DNA from: Chara braunii
Taxonomy: Eukaryota; Streptophyta; Charophyceae; Charales; Characeae
Assembly: GCA_003427395.1 (NCBI GenBank)
Contig: BFEA01000030.1
Coordinates: forward strand, 959,765 to 1,001,106
Reading direction: 5' to 3'
DNA: 41,342 nucleotides
Positions 22,285-31,130 of this stretch are shown one piece after another. Below the pieces are notes generated by a model. That model did no database searches. It had not been told where the DNA came from and saw only the letters and a list, made by a program, of their open reading frames with translations. Each line of letters starts with the position of its first letter. The stretch's first letter is position 1. The translations under genes and the position numbers were made by a program.

Positions 22285-22639
22285 ATGTCGAGGTACTTCC
22301 CGCTCTTTTTCTTTTTTCCATGTTTTTTCTTATAGTAGAGTAAATCCCGTTTGTCTGTCGTTGTTTTTTGTATTTTGTGTTTTTTCTTTTCTTCTCTTCT
22401 TTTTTCCGTGTTTTTCTCCAAGTACGTTTGGGAAGTTAGCGCTCGGTAGTTCGAGCCTCGGCAAGGCTCGGCATACTGGTTGGCCGAGGCTCGGACTTGA
22501 TAGCTGGGCCAAGTACTGGTGGTTTAAGGTCCGTTTTGGCTGGGGAGTCCTTACTTTTGTAGGGCCTGGCCTTAGGGCCGCGAATGTGAAAACAAATTCG
22601 ACTTCTTTTTCTTCGTGATCAGCGAGGGGTGGAACGATG

Positions 22640-22935
22640 AAAACCTTATGTAAGGGTTTTGTAGTGGTGTCGAACGAGGCCCTCAGACCGACTGTCCAGC
22701 AGTGTCCAGCATGTGGCGACGAAAACTGTGAGGAGAATGCTTGTCTGCGTCGAAACACAAGCCTCCGCGAGAGGTCTCCTGAAAATGGCCTTTTCTCGAA
22801 AACGGCCTTCTACAGACGGGAGGCTCAAGCGATTTCGGGAATGCTCTCGAGAGCCACATTCTGACAGCTCCCGAATTCAATCTGACAGGTTGAACTCGGG
22901 AGCTCTTTTGGCGAAGCTGCACTCCCGAAAATGGC
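22640..22935 (-). repeat. CTCCCGA-rich dispersed repeat, copy 2 (target of the U6 insertion)
   Basis: Inverted copy of the block CCTCGTTCGACACCACTACA (22640-22682), then CTCCCGA inverted repeats at 22866-22930. The repeat resumes at 23147 (GGGAGAGCAGTGTGGCGAGG) after the U6-derived insert, matching copy 1 wording at about 19975-19995 on the opposite strand. Confidence 0.55.
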
Positions 22936-22941
22936 CAAGTC

Positions 22942-23132
22942 ACCATCCTTCGGGACATCCGTTAAAATTGGAACTATGCAGAGAAGATTAGCATGGCCCC
23001 AGTGCCCAAGGATGACACGCATAAATCGAGAAATGGTCCAAAATTTTGACTGTATTTGTTGCGAATTCGGGTTGTCCTGTCTGACATGGGTTTTCTTGGG
23101 ACTGAAAACGTGAGAAACAGAAAAAAGAAAAA
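22942..23132 (+). mobile_element. U6 snRNA chimeric retrosequence with target-site duplication
   Basis: GAAAATGGCCAAGTC (22927-22941) precedes the insert and GAAAAGGCCAAGTC (23133-23146) follows it, a 14-15-bp direct repeat with one base difference. The insert starts with nearly complete U6 sequence, continues with about 60 bp of non-U6 sequence (GACTGTATTTG...CGTGAGAAACAG) and ends in an A-rich tail (AAAAAAGAAAAAG). Removing the insert and one repeat rejoins an inverted CTCCCGA...TCGGGAG stem like those nearby. 5' U6, a foreign 3' piece, an A-rich tail and a duplicated target are the known signature of template switching during LINE-driven reverse transcription. Confidence 0.68.
22944..23047 (+). 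pseudogene. U6 spliceosomal snRNA pseudogene
   Basis: Recognisable U6 landmarks in order: the 5' hairpin ATCCTTCGGGAC, CATCCGTTAAAATTGGAA, GCAGAGAAGATTAGCATGG, AAGGATGACACGC, AAATCGAGAAATGGTCC and AAAATTTT. The ACAGAGA box, which pairs with the 5' splice site, reads GCAGAGA. The internal stem-loop has two extra bases (CCCCAGTGCCCAAGG), and the 5' stem is shortened. There is no plant-type upstream sequence element and no TATA box 30 bp upstream. This is therefore a processed copy and not a Pol III gene. Confidence 0.85.
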
Positions 23133-23185
23133 GAAAAGGCCAAGTCGGGAGAGCAGTGTGGCGAGGCCCTAACGCCACTCTCGAG

Positions 23186-23259
23186 ATGTGCAAAAGACAA
23201 GAATGTGGCGGGCGCATCTGGCCATGTTCTAGCGGGAAGTTCATTCTCATTTTGCACAT
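23186..23259 (+). repeat. 74-bp family, full-length copy with perfect 10-bp ends
   Basis: Starts ATGTGCAAAA and ends TTTTGCACAT, a perfect 10-bp inverted repeat 74 bp apart. The core is GGCCATGTTCTAGCGGGAAG, then TTCATTCTC. This copy defines the likely boundaries of the family. Confidence 0.82.
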
Positions 23260-23656
23260 TTTGTTTGAGAGTGGTGTGGCGATGCCCAAAGGGTGGGTGG
23301 GTGTTGTCATATGCTCCCTATACACAAACTCCACAAAAAAGAAGGCGGGTCCTGGTGGAGGTTGGATGGTGGGTGGTGGATGGTTGTGGGTGGTGGATGT
23401 GTCGCACACCGCATGTTTGCGCTGTGCGCCGTGCGCCGTGCGCCGCTACGAACAGCGCAGCGGGGAAAGAGCCAATCGAGAGCGTGGAAACCGGACACCC
23501 TATCCGCCAGGCGGCGCCCGGCGGCGGGGAGGCAAAAGAAGGTCCTAACGGCTGTAATCAACACCAACAACATCAAATCAACACCCACCAACGAACATCA
23601 TCCCATCGGATCCCATCTCACCGGCGGATCCTGCCTCCTCTCTCTGCTCTCTCCCG
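23260..23656. other. Upstream region of the ferredoxin gene
   Basis: G/T-rich then GC-rich sequence with GTGCGCCGTGCGCCGTGCGCC (three tandem GTGCGCC-like units near 23425-23445). It is more GC-rich than the repeat field to its left. No other gene is seen. Confidence 0.4.
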
Positions 23657-23660
23657 CCCA

Positions 23661-23668
23661 TTATAACA
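23661..23668 (+). promoter_or_regulatory. TATA-like element of the ferredoxin gene
   Basis: CCATTATAACAAAACC lies about 160 bp upstream of the ATG and just downstream of a CT-rich patch (23634-23655). This is consistent with a plant core promoter and a leader of about 130 nt. Position-based inference. Confidence 0.45.
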
Positions 23669-23824
23669 AAACCTTTCGCACCCCATCCAGTGGCTGGGCG
23701 TTGTCCAATTCCTCCTGCTAGCGCAAGCACTTCGTCGACTTCGCCGCTTGTCGCCGCCGTCGTCGGCCTCCCAACTACCTTCCCTACCTACCTCCCTACC
23801 TTCTCTCTCTTCTCTCAGCCAGTC

Positions 23825-24292
23825 ATGGCCTCCACCATCGCCGCCGCCGCGACTACGGGCGCCATAGCCGCCGCCTCGCTCGGCGCCATAGCCAAGGTCA
23901 GCGCCAGCCCCAGGTCGAGCGTGAGCTTGAAGATGACTCCCAAGATCGGCCGACTCAACGCCGCCAGGGTCTTCGGCGTGCAGCCGTCGCTTGGCAGGTG
24001 CCAGGCGTACAAGGTGACTTTCATCACGGGCAAGGACGAGGTCGTCGTCGACTGCCCGGAGGACGTGTACGTGCTGGACGCCGCCGAGGAGGCGGGACTC
24101 GATCTGCCCTACTCCTGCCGGGCCGGCGCTTGCTCCACGTGCGCTGGCAAACTGGAGAAGGGAACCATCGACCAGTCGGACCAATCCTTCTTGGACGACG
24201 ACCAGGTGGAAGCCGGCTTCGTGCTGACCTGCGTCACGTACCCCACCTCCGATTGCACCATCGTCACGAACCAGGAGGACAAAATCTACTAG
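23825..24292 (+). CDS. Plastid-targeted plant-type [2Fe-2S] ferredoxin
   Basis: This 155-residue protein is the soluble one-electron carrier that takes electrons from photosystem I in the chloroplast stroma and passes them to ferredoxin-NADP reductase and other enzymes. Residues 1 to about 60 are Ala/Ser/Arg-rich with almost no acidic residues, as in a stromal transit peptide. The mature domain starts near Ala61 ([13 protein letters not shown]). The four cluster ligands are all present in the canonical spacing CX4CX2CX29C: Cys98, Cys103 and Cys106 in [15 protein letters not shown], and Cys136 in [18 protein letters not shown] and the mature length of about 95 match leaf-type ferredoxins without a gap. 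The C-terminus ends NQEDKIY, which is unusual. The start was chosen because a transit peptide follows directly and the context GTCATGG is favourable. The CDS has no intron. The polypyrimidine-CAG just before the ATG (TCTCTCTTCTCTCAG) could be the acceptor of a 5'-UTR intron. The CDS is GC-rich compared with its surroundings. I am sure of the family, but the exact paralogue is open. Confidence 0.96.
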   Translation: MASTIAAAATTGAIAAASLGAIAKVSASPRSSVSLKMTPKIGRLNAARVFGVQPSLGRCQAYKVTFITGKDEVVVDCPEDVYVLDAAEEAGLDLPYSCRAGACSTCAGKLEKGTIDQSDQSFLDDDQVEAGFVLTCVTYPTSDCTIVTNQEDKIY

Positions 24293-24700
24293 ACGGCGAC
24301 AAGAACAGCGTGACTGTGGTGGCGATGACTGACGAGGGGGCGAGGTAGGAACGAGGAGGAGTAAGAGGATGCGGCACAAGAGAAGAGAAGAGAAGAGGAG
24401 AGAGGAGAAGAGAAGCGTCTCCCTCTGTTGGGAGTCGGACGCTCTAAGGGCGCCTATGATGGGGGGTTTTCGTTGCTTTCCCTGCGAGTTTGTTTGTTGA
24501 TTGATTGATTGAATGATTGATTGATTGATTGGTTGGTCATTTGTTCGAGGATTGCTTTGGTTTATAAAATGTCTCGTTGCTCAACAGACAGACTACTAGA
24601 CTGTACAATGTGGGCATTTTATAAAACCCACTTTCATTTGAGGATTGCTTTGCTTTATAAAATGTCTCGTTGTTCATCCTGCCGATGCCACAACGTTGTT
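24293..24700 (+). other. Ferredoxin 3' region with GAGAA, TTGA and 37-bp repeats
   Basis: 24382-24415 is GA-rich. 24497-24535 is a TTGA tetranucleotide repeat. GAGGATTGCTTTGGTTTATA followed by AAATGTCTCGTTGCTCA (24547-24583) is repeated almost exactly at 24640-24676, with another TTTTATAAAA between. The repeated AAATGTCTCGTTG units may lie in the 3' UTR or just beyond it. Confidence 0.7.
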
Positions 24701-25860
24701 GTTCTCAACTCAACACTTGAGGTTTCGTCGCCAAGCATCCTCTCTCCCCTCTTTCAAGACACTCCCGTCACTACTCGTCCTTTCCCCGCCCTTCCCTCGC
24801 GCCCCCGCCCCCTCCCCTTCTCCCCCCCTCCCCCCCCCTCCTTCCTTTCTTCTATAGCATCGTCAGTTTGTGGAGGGAGTCCACTGCTCCTGCCGCACAC
24901 TTGTCGCTGAACGTCTGCCAGAGTTGTATGTCCTTGACTCTTGTCGCACGTGTGGCACACGCATGCTGCCCGGAGTTGTTGCTATGATGGGTGGGTAGTT
25001 GGGTGTGGTGTTGAGCTGGCCTGCTGGCGGGTCATGAAGAGATGACACTTAGTCATTTTCCTAGTCGGCCTTTTGTTAATATTCAACCTCATACTCTTGC
25101 GCACGTCCAGGATAGCGATGGGATGAATGTATACTTACGTGTGGGAAAAGGGAGAGGGTGGGTGAGGAGGGGTAGCGAGTAATCTTGTAATCTTAGCCAC
25201 AGTCTTATCAACCACTTTCTGTCAGAAGCGAAGGGATAATGATCGGATGGATGCGGTGAACGAGAGAGAGAGGGAGGGAGGGAGGAGGTAGAGGAGGCGG
25301 CGTGGACCGATTAACGTATAGATAAATTACGTACGTTATTTAGAGGGTCGATTGGAAAATTAGGATTAGCATTAAGAGAAGTGACGGCAGCAGCAGCAGT
25401 AGCGCACGGGGTTGTGGCAAAATGTGGGGAAGAGAGAGTAAGACAGAAAGGGGGGGGGGGGGGGGTTGAAACTGCGCCCTCCTGCATTGTTCCATAGCGG
25501 AGGAGTGGAATCAGCAGCGGCTGATGGATGGGAAAACGGCCGGAGGGCGGGAAGAGGATTATTTTTCTGAACAGAAGAAGAGGAACACTTGCCACAACTT
25601 GAGATTACGTCTCCCTCTCAGAGAAGGGGGACGGGACGGGGGGTCGTGCCAACGACAGCTGGCGGCAATCACATACTTGTACTACGTAGTTCATGTCGCG
25701 CGCAATTTGCCGTGTTTTGCAAAGTGTTGGAGAACCCAACTTTTCTTTGTCGTTTTGCGTCTTTGTCGTTTTGCGTCTTTGTTGAATTTTCTGGATGATG
25801 CTCGTGCATTCCTCCTCTTGGAAAATTCTTCCCTCCTTTGCCTCCCCCCTCCTGTGTGAC
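24701..25860. other. Intergenic, C/T-rich and G-run sequence, no gene
   Basis: 24775-24850 is C-rich and 25265-25285 is GA/GGA-rich. 25449-25465 is a run of G. 25748-25775 contains a tandem TTTGTCGTTTTGCGTC duplication. No coding signal. Confidence 0.45.
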
Positions 25861-26475
25861 CTTCTCTCTCCCTCTCCCTCTCCCTCTCCTCCTCCGCACC
25901 CAAATGCGTGGCCGCGTTGTAAGCACAGCATAGCTGACGAACTCTCTACGAAGATTCTTTATCGTTCTGCTCTGTCTGCAGATGTGTACTCCTTCGCTTC
26001 ATCTTCGTGACTATGTCCTTTTTCTTTCGTTTGGCCGCTCCTTATTTTCGTCGCTTTTGGTTCATCCATTTCTCTCTCCTCCGTGGTCGTTCTTTTCCCT
26101 GTATAGCGCTATCTTTCTCTCTGTCGCGCGTGGGTGCTCCCCCTTCTTTCTCTCTCCCTCATTTCTTCATTTCTTTCCTTGTCTCCCTCTCTCTCTGCCC
26201 TCCCTCTTTCTCCGCTCTCCGCCCTCCCTCTTTCCGCTTCCGTATCTGTTGGCTCTTCGTCTCTCCGCTCTGCCTCCATCCGCTCTCCCTCTCTCTGCTT
26301 TCCCTTGTTTCGCATATTTTCCCTCTAGCTCTCCTCTCTTTTCCCTCTCATTTTCTCTCCACCCCTCTCTCACCCCTTCTCCCCCCGCCCCTCTCCCTCT
26401 CCCTTTCTCCCCTCTTCCCTCTCCCCCCTCCTTTTCTCTCTCTTCGCTCCCTTTCTCTCTCTCTCTCTCTGCGTC
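25861..26475. repeat. Long polypyrimidine (CT-rich) tract
   Basis: Roughly 600 bp of C/T-dominated sequence with frequent CTCTC and CCCTCTCC. Open frames across it (Ser/Leu/Pro on plus; Arg/Glu/Gly on minus) are by-products of composition. Capable of triplex formation. Confidence 0.8.
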
Positions 26476-26543
26476 AGCTTGCCATTTTTTCGCATTACAA
26501 ACGACGTGCCCTTTTGATTTTTTTTGGGCGGGAGGGGAAAAAC

Positions 26544-26631
26544 TTTTTTTTTTCCCCCCCCCCCCCCCCCCAAAGGGGGGTGCCATTTTGATTTCTTGTG
26601 GTATGCGCCATTTTGATTTCTTGTGGTATGC
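26544..26631. repeat. T-C-G homopolymers and 25-bp tandem duplication
   Basis: T run, C run (about 18) and AAAGGGGGG at 26544-26580. Then two exact 25-bp units starting GCCATTTTGATTTCTTGTGG at 26582 and 26607. Confidence 0.9.
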
Positions 26632-26938
26632 GCTTTTGCAGGCTCTGCTGCTGAACAAGAAACAGATGTAATAACCAATGGCCAGCTCTTGATCTTGCTT
26701 GCGAACACGATTCTTCCATCAATGGGAGAAGAAATGTAGAATGCCGATCAAGCATCATTGCTATGCACACGTATGAAAAAACGAAGTTTTTATTTATTTT
26801 ATTGATTTTTAACTATTTTTTTAATGTCGATTTTTTTGTTCTTCTACCTTTTTTTTTTTCTTTTTTTTTTAAAGCTGCCTTCTCCTCCTCATCGGGGGAC
26901 ATTTCATTACGTGAAAAAATAAACGTCACGTAACGACT

Positions 26939-27027
26939 CGTCAGTTCGGTGATGGTACCTCAGGTGATTACTCGGTCGGGATTCGCTGCCCCCCGTCAGT
27001 TCGGTCATGGTACCCCTCAGGTGATTA
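26939..27027. repeat. Short direct duplication CGTCAGTTCGGT...TCAGGTGATTA
   Basis: Copies at 26939-26970 and 26994-27027 differ by one base and a CC insertion. A more distant third copy occurs at 27153-27185 (TTGTCAGTCCGCCGATGATA). Confidence 0.75.
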
Positions 27028-27309
27028 GCTGTGGGCGTCCCCCCTCCCCCCCCCTCGCCCTCCCCCCTTTCGCTGTTGATATAAACAGAGCCTAGTTCGG
27101 GTCCTCTGAGCGAACCAACCGAATCAAATAAAGCCTGAAGTAGCTGGGGTCTTGTCAGTCCGCCGATGATACCTCCGGTAAATGAGCTGGGGGCGACCAT
27201 AAAATACTGCAATACAAAAAAAAAAAACTGTAATACTAAGTGCTTGAAATATCGGTTCTCGCTCCAAAAAAATAAAAATAAAAAAAATCGGTTCTCGCTC
27301 CACACTACT

Positions 27310-27381
27310 CGCGCACAAAACAAAGACAACGAATATGGTGGTGGTGTATCTGCCCATGTTCTAGCGGAAGATGCACATTTG
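27310..27381 (+). repeat. 74-bp family, internally deleted copy
   Basis: GCGCACAAAACAAAGACAAC, TGGTGGTGTATCTGCCCATG, TTCTAGCGGAAGATGCACAT. The TTCATTCTCATTTT part is missing but the outer GCACAT end is kept. Confidence 0.75.
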
Positions 27382-27535
27382 GTGAATAGCGGAGCGAGGA
27401 CCCATCATCATCGAGACCTGACCGGCTAGGTGAAATTAAGGATTAAAAAATAAAAATGAAATAAAATAATTATAATGATAATAAAGGATTTTTCAGATTT
27501 TTGTATTTCATTCTAGTTCCGCCAGCATTCGAACT

Positions 27536-27709
27536 CGGGGGCGAGGTCGTACTAGCAAAGAGGATTGAGTAGAACGCCTTAATTTGGCCGCTTTTGTGGA
27601 CGAGTGCAGAAAGTCGAGATTGAACTCCTTTTCTGCATCTCTGCCTAAAACACGCCCAGATGCAGGATATTGATCCAATCCCCGTTGCTAGTGGGACCCT
27701 GCTCCAGGT
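27536..27709. mobile_element. Foldback element F1 (non-autonomous)
   Basis: The left end is GGGGCGAGGTCGTACTAGCA then AAGAGGATT. The right end is GTTGCTAGTGGGACCCTGCT, the inverse. About 170 bp, no coding capacity, one of four related copies. Confidence 0.7.
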
Positions 27710-28051
27710 GTGCATTCGGACGGATCATTGATGTACCGACTGAGATGCATCTTCACCCGAATAGAACACACTCCCCGGTATCATATCACAGGAGCGGATT
27801 TGGGACAACCTGTAGTCGAGATGCAGCGATAATTACGTGGCGTTCTATTCGGGGGGTGACGGTAGTCGGGTTCGTTCGCTTGATACCTTTGGGATGATGC
27901 TGGTGCATTCGGGTGAAGTCGGTAGTCATCGTACATGTACCAGAGCAGCGTGTTACTGGTCAATATGCTCGGGCAGATGCAGCTACGAAGATATACTGCA
28001 ATGCGCAGGCATGCCCATACAGAGCTTACTGCAGCGAGAGGCCCTCAGCTG

Positions 28052-28241
28052 CCAGGGGCGAGGTCCGACTAGGTAGCTCTGAAGATTGTGGATTTGAACG
28101 CCTGAATCGGGATGTGTTTGTCGAGAGGTGCATAATCCCGATTGATCTATCTGCTTAGCTGAATCTCTGCGAGAAACACGTCCAGATTCGTGGGCTTAAT
28201 CCAATCGTCTTTGCTACCGGTAGTGGTACCTTGCCCCAGGG
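28052..28241. mobile_element. Foldback element F2 (non-autonomous)
   Basis: The left end is CCAGGGGCGAGGTCCGACTA and the right end is TAGTGGTACCTTGCCCCAGG. The inner arms carry CGCCTGAATCGGGATGTGTT and AACACGTCCAGATTCG, which pair with each other. Same family as F1, F3 and F4. Confidence 0.75.
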
Positions 28242-28279
28242 AGCGGTAATCCGTCCCGTCTGTCAACGCTCCTCATGGT

Positions 28280-28553
28280 CAGTGATGGTAGGGTCGTTTG
28301 CTATCTTTTTTTTTTTTTTGTGTGTACGGTCGTTTGCTATCTTTTTTTTTTTTGTGTGTACGGTCGTTTGCTATCCTTTTTTTTTGTGTGTGTGTAGTGA
28401 TGGTAGGGTTGTTTGCTATCTTTTGCGTGTGTGTGTGTGTGTGTGTGTAGTGATGGTAGGGTCGTTTTTTATCTTGTGTGTGTGTGTGTGTGTGTGTGTG
28501 TAGTGATGGTAGGGTCGTTTTTTATCTTGTGTGTGTGTGCGTGTGTGTGTGTG

Positions 28554-28600
<47 letters not shown>

Positions 28601-28697
28601 TGATGGTAGTTGTTAAGTATGTTTTGTGTGTGTGTGTGTGTGTAGTGATGGTAGGGTCGTTTGCTATCTTCGTTTGCTATCTTTTGTGTGTGTGTGT
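28280..28697 (+). repeat. Minisatellite with T/TG tracts, about 9 units
   Basis: The unit core GATGGTAGGGTCGTTTGCTA is separated by T runs and (TG)n of variable length. Later units carry TTTTTTATC instead of TTTGCTATC. The largest (TG)n lies at about 28527-28598. Confidence 0.9.
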
Positions 28698-29035
28698 AGG
28701 CCATAGACACTGCTGCATCCCCTGGATTGTGAGAGGTACCTATATACTTGCAGGGGTAGGCTGTATAGGCGTAGGAGTAATGGTAGGTAGGTAGTAAAAA
28801 CGGGAATATGAGAAAAACGAAAAAAAACGGAATGCTGGTCTTGGAACTGTTTTCGTTTAGTTTTTATATTTATTGAGAAGCAACAATTACGGCATTTCAA
28901 CTCCCCGATCCCCCCTCTACCCACTCTATCCGCAGGAGGTGGTAGGTGCAGCAGCTCTCACCCCCCCTCCTTTTCCCCAGCCATTTTTCGCCGGTGCCCC
29001 CTTGCTTCTGTAAGTTTCGTGGGTCAGCGCACCGG
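28698..29035. other. Intergenic, nothing recognised
   Basis: Anonymous sequence between the minisatellite and the hairpin. Confidence 0.4.
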
Positions 29036-29038
29036 ATG

Positions 29039-29079
29039 GAAAAGAAGCCCTGTGCGGGTGCGCGCTTGGGCTTCTTTTC
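29039..29079. other. Hairpin GAAAAGAAGCCC / GGGCTTCTTTTC
   Basis: Perfect 12-bp arms around a 17-base GC-rich loop. No T-run follows to suggest a Pol III unit. Confidence 0.75.
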
Positions 29080-29255
29080 TCTCACAGGACCCTTTCCTTG
29101 CGCAGGCATGTCCAGGCTCAGCAAGGTGAAGGGCCGAAAGTACCGGTGGGTTTAAACCACTACCTTCTTCCCTCGAATACAACGTACGGTCATTATAGCT
29201 GTGTTTGCCGTGGCTGTCAGTATGAATTCAGTTCAGGTATATGTACCTCTACGTT

Positions 29256-29620
29256 GTGTTCGGGGGAAGAAGGTAGTGTGCCTTTCCCATGCTTTCTCCT
29301 ACCGTCCTACGTTGTACTGTATTTGGGGGAAGAAGGTAGTGCCTCTCGCATGCAGCCTCCTACTCCCACTCTCGGGACGTGACTCTCACTCGATTGTACA
29401 TCCATCCAGGCAAAACGGGCCTTGCGTCCAACCCGTTTTGCCTGGATGGAAGTGCCCACCAAATGGCACCCCAGTACGTACAGTGCCTTTCCCATGTCTC
29501 CCTCCTCCCACTCTTGGGACGTGAGTCTCACTCGCTGTACATCCGCCCAGGCAAAACAGGCCTTGCGCGCAACCCGTTTTGCCTGGATGAATGTGCCCAC
29601 CAAATGGCACCCCAGAGCTT
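29256..29620. repeat. Nested tandem duplications carrying a strong hairpin
   Basis: GGGGGAAGAAGGTAGTG recurs at about 29261 and 29325. A unit of about 142 bp starting CTCCCACTCTCGGGACGTGA (about 29363) is repeated from about 29504. Each unit contains a CAGGCAAAAC-GGG hairpin; the first (29401-29419 with 29432-29450) has perfect 19-bp arms, TCCATCCAGGCAAAACGGG. Confidence 0.85.
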
Positions 29621-29652
29621 GGTGGCAGCATATGCGCGCCCAGACTCCGAAA

Positions 29653-29727
29653 AAAAAAGGCAAAATGGCGGGAAACAAAAAAAGCAAAATGGCGGGAAAA
29701 AAAAAGGCAAAATGGCGGCAAACTTAC
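29653..29727 (+). repeat. Triplicated GGCAAAATGGCGGGAAA with E2F-like sites
   Basis: Three near-tandem units hold GCGGGAAA (29668-29675), GCGGGAAA (29692-29699) and GCGGCAAA (29715-29722). Read on the minus strand these are TTTCCCGC, TTTCCCGC and TTTGCCGC, all fitting the E2F consensus. No gene start lies beside them, so function is unproven. Confidence 0.6.
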
Positions 29728-29815
29728 TGGGGGTGTACCCGGCCAAGCCAAACCCTTGTAGCCCAATATGTACTCGACGGTGGTTGGGGTGACTTTCGCC
29801 CGTGGCTGTATAGTC

Positions 29816-29930
29816 GCAATGCTTGTTGCTGTTAGTGGAGGGCCAAATGCATTGCTGCTAGGCCCAAGAGCAGCAACAAGAGGGAAAGGAGGAAATGCAT
29901 TGCTGCTAGCCCAATAGCAGCAACAAGCAA
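29816..29930. repeat. Tandem hairpin repeat ATGCATTGCTGCTAG...AGCAGCAACAAG
   Basis: Two units (about 29848-29882 and 29893-29927). Each can fold through TTGCTGCT / AGCAGCAA. Confidence 0.8.
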
Positions 29931-30266
29931 GCAAAGGATATAGCCAAGCTCATCGGCACGGATAGGGCCGAATGCATTGAGCCTACAGCCACGGATTGTC
30001 AGCCATACAATGGCGGGGGGCGGAGTTGTGGGGGGGTTGTTCTGTGCACTCCTGGCGAAAAGGGACGGCCATGTTTTTTTTTGTTTTTTTTTTTTTGGAC
30101 GGCCTTATTCTGTTACTAGTGGTGGGCCAACAGCAAAAAATCCTAGCTGAACAACTTTTACACGTGGCGGCCGGTGCAGCGAAGGCTTCGATGTCATGGA
30201 ATTTGAGCCAATGGCACTACTGGATAGTTGCTGTGCTGTGTGTGTGGTCACGACCGAGAGGTTGCT

Positions 30267-30442
30267 CCCGGGGCCAGGTCCCTCTAGCAGCGTTGAGTTT
30301 CCTCAACGCCTGAATCTGGACGCGTTTGTTCGTGGAGATGTGCGGTTCAGAAAACTCAACTCGATTTCTCCACATATCCACAGACACGTCCAGATTCAGG
30401 CGTTGAGAAAACTCAACGCTGCTGGTGGGACCTGGCTCCCGG
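30267..30442. mobile_element. Foldback element F3 (best-preserved copy)
   Basis: The terminal inverted repeats are about 58 bp. The left arm runs CCGGGGCCAGGTCCC, TAGCAGCGTTGAGTTT, CTCAACGCCTGAATCTGGAC. The right arm repeats this inverted with few mismatches. The central 60 bp is unique. No ORF. The target-site duplication is unclear. Confidence 0.82.
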
Positions 30443-30596
30443 AAAAGTGCAGTCGTTCAGATCAGTGCGCGCAGGGTGTGGCGATGGGAGGGACACTATC
30501 TCGCGTCCTTCGTTTTGGACCGCAGATTGTGGCGCCCAGGCCTTGTGCACGAAGTCCCATTCACCTGGTGAGAAATCGATGTATTTTACAGTCGCT

Positions 30597-30620
30597 TGTG
30601 TGTGTGTGTGTGTGTGTGTG
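30597..30620. repeat. (TG)n microsatellite
   Basis: Simple GT repeat of about 24 bp. Confidence 0.9.
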
Positions 30621-30759
30621 CGTTTTCAACTCTCAATTGAAACCGGGGAAGGTGCCCGGCGTCCCTCACATGAATGCCGCAGGCACTCTGGGCTGAGAAA
30701 GGGACTCCCGGCCAATCCTATTTTCTGTCTTTTTCTTATTTTCTTTTTAACGAACAGTT

Positions 30760-31130
30760 GATCGCCTAGCTCAGTTGGTAAGGCACGCAAGTGGCATTCA
30801 GGAGGTCTTGGGCTCAATCCCCATTGGCCTCATGTACCTTCCTGGGCATGCTTGGCGCCCACCATCTAGAGATAGCCCGTTGGTCCCTCCAATTGGCATT
30901 AAAAAGCAGTCTCTGCTGATGTTCATAGGGGGTGGGGTACTCAGGGAGGCACAGCGACTGGCCACTCAGATGATGCTCGGCTGTCCCCTGGCCGGTGCCC
31001 CTGGTGGGGGATCCCTGAAGGCTATCAGGCCACCCTGGGCTGAAAAGGCCACCGTTGTCAGATTAGACACAAGATTGAATTTTTTACCTATGATAATACC
31101 TCGAGGCCATCGCCCTTTTAAAAAAAAAAA
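30760..31130 (+). mobile_element. tRNA-derived SINE-like copy S1
   Basis: The head 30760-30831 has a Pol III box A (TAGCTCAGTTGGTAAGG) and a box B (GGGCTCAATCCCC) at tRNA-like spacing. The acceptor, D and anticodon stems do not pair, so it is not a functional tRNA gene. The body (CAGTCTCTGCTGATGTTCAT, GGGGTACTCAGGGAGGCACA) recurs at 39083-39235. It ends in an A-rich stretch near 31120-31133. Features fit a tRNA-headed SINE; no clear target duplication was found. Confidence 0.62.

Larger units (their letters stand above)
21734..22527. mobile_element. TTAA-bounded inverted-repeat element B (non-autonomous)
   Basis: The left end is TTAA then ACCACCAGTACTTGGCCC and AGCTATCG. The right end is the inverse (GATAGCTGGGCCAAGTAC, TGGTGGT, TTAA). 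The inside contains TA and GA microsatellites, a CT/CA tract and a full 74-bp family copy. Near the right end is GCCTCGGCAAGGCTCGGC, shared with element A. There is no coding capacity. The bounding TTAA suggests piggyBac-like (TTAA) or PIF/Harbinger-like (TTA) target choice. Confidence 0.72.

Noticed and set aside
22944-23047. Functional U6 snRNA gene
   Set aside because: No plant-type upstream element or TATA box, altered ACAGAGA box, extra bases in the internal stem-loop, and flanking target duplication.
23618-24379. 253-codon minus-strand open frame
   Set aside because: It is the antisense of the GC-rich ferredoxin CDS, which is clearly coding on the plus strand.
25982-26671. 229-codon Ser/Leu/Pro-rich frame and its minus-strand Arg/Glu/Gly-rich partner
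   Set aside because: Produced by the CT-rich tract; open in several frames at once.
27333-27381. Conserved peptide HVLAEDS seen in frames across several 74-bp copies
   Set aside because: The reading is broken by indels in other copies and the DNA ends and hairpin are conserved instead, so conservation is at the DNA/RNA level.
30760-30831. Functional tRNA gene
   Set aside because: Boxes A and B are present, but acceptor, D-arm and anticodon stems fail to pair, and the same head recurs in a repeat.
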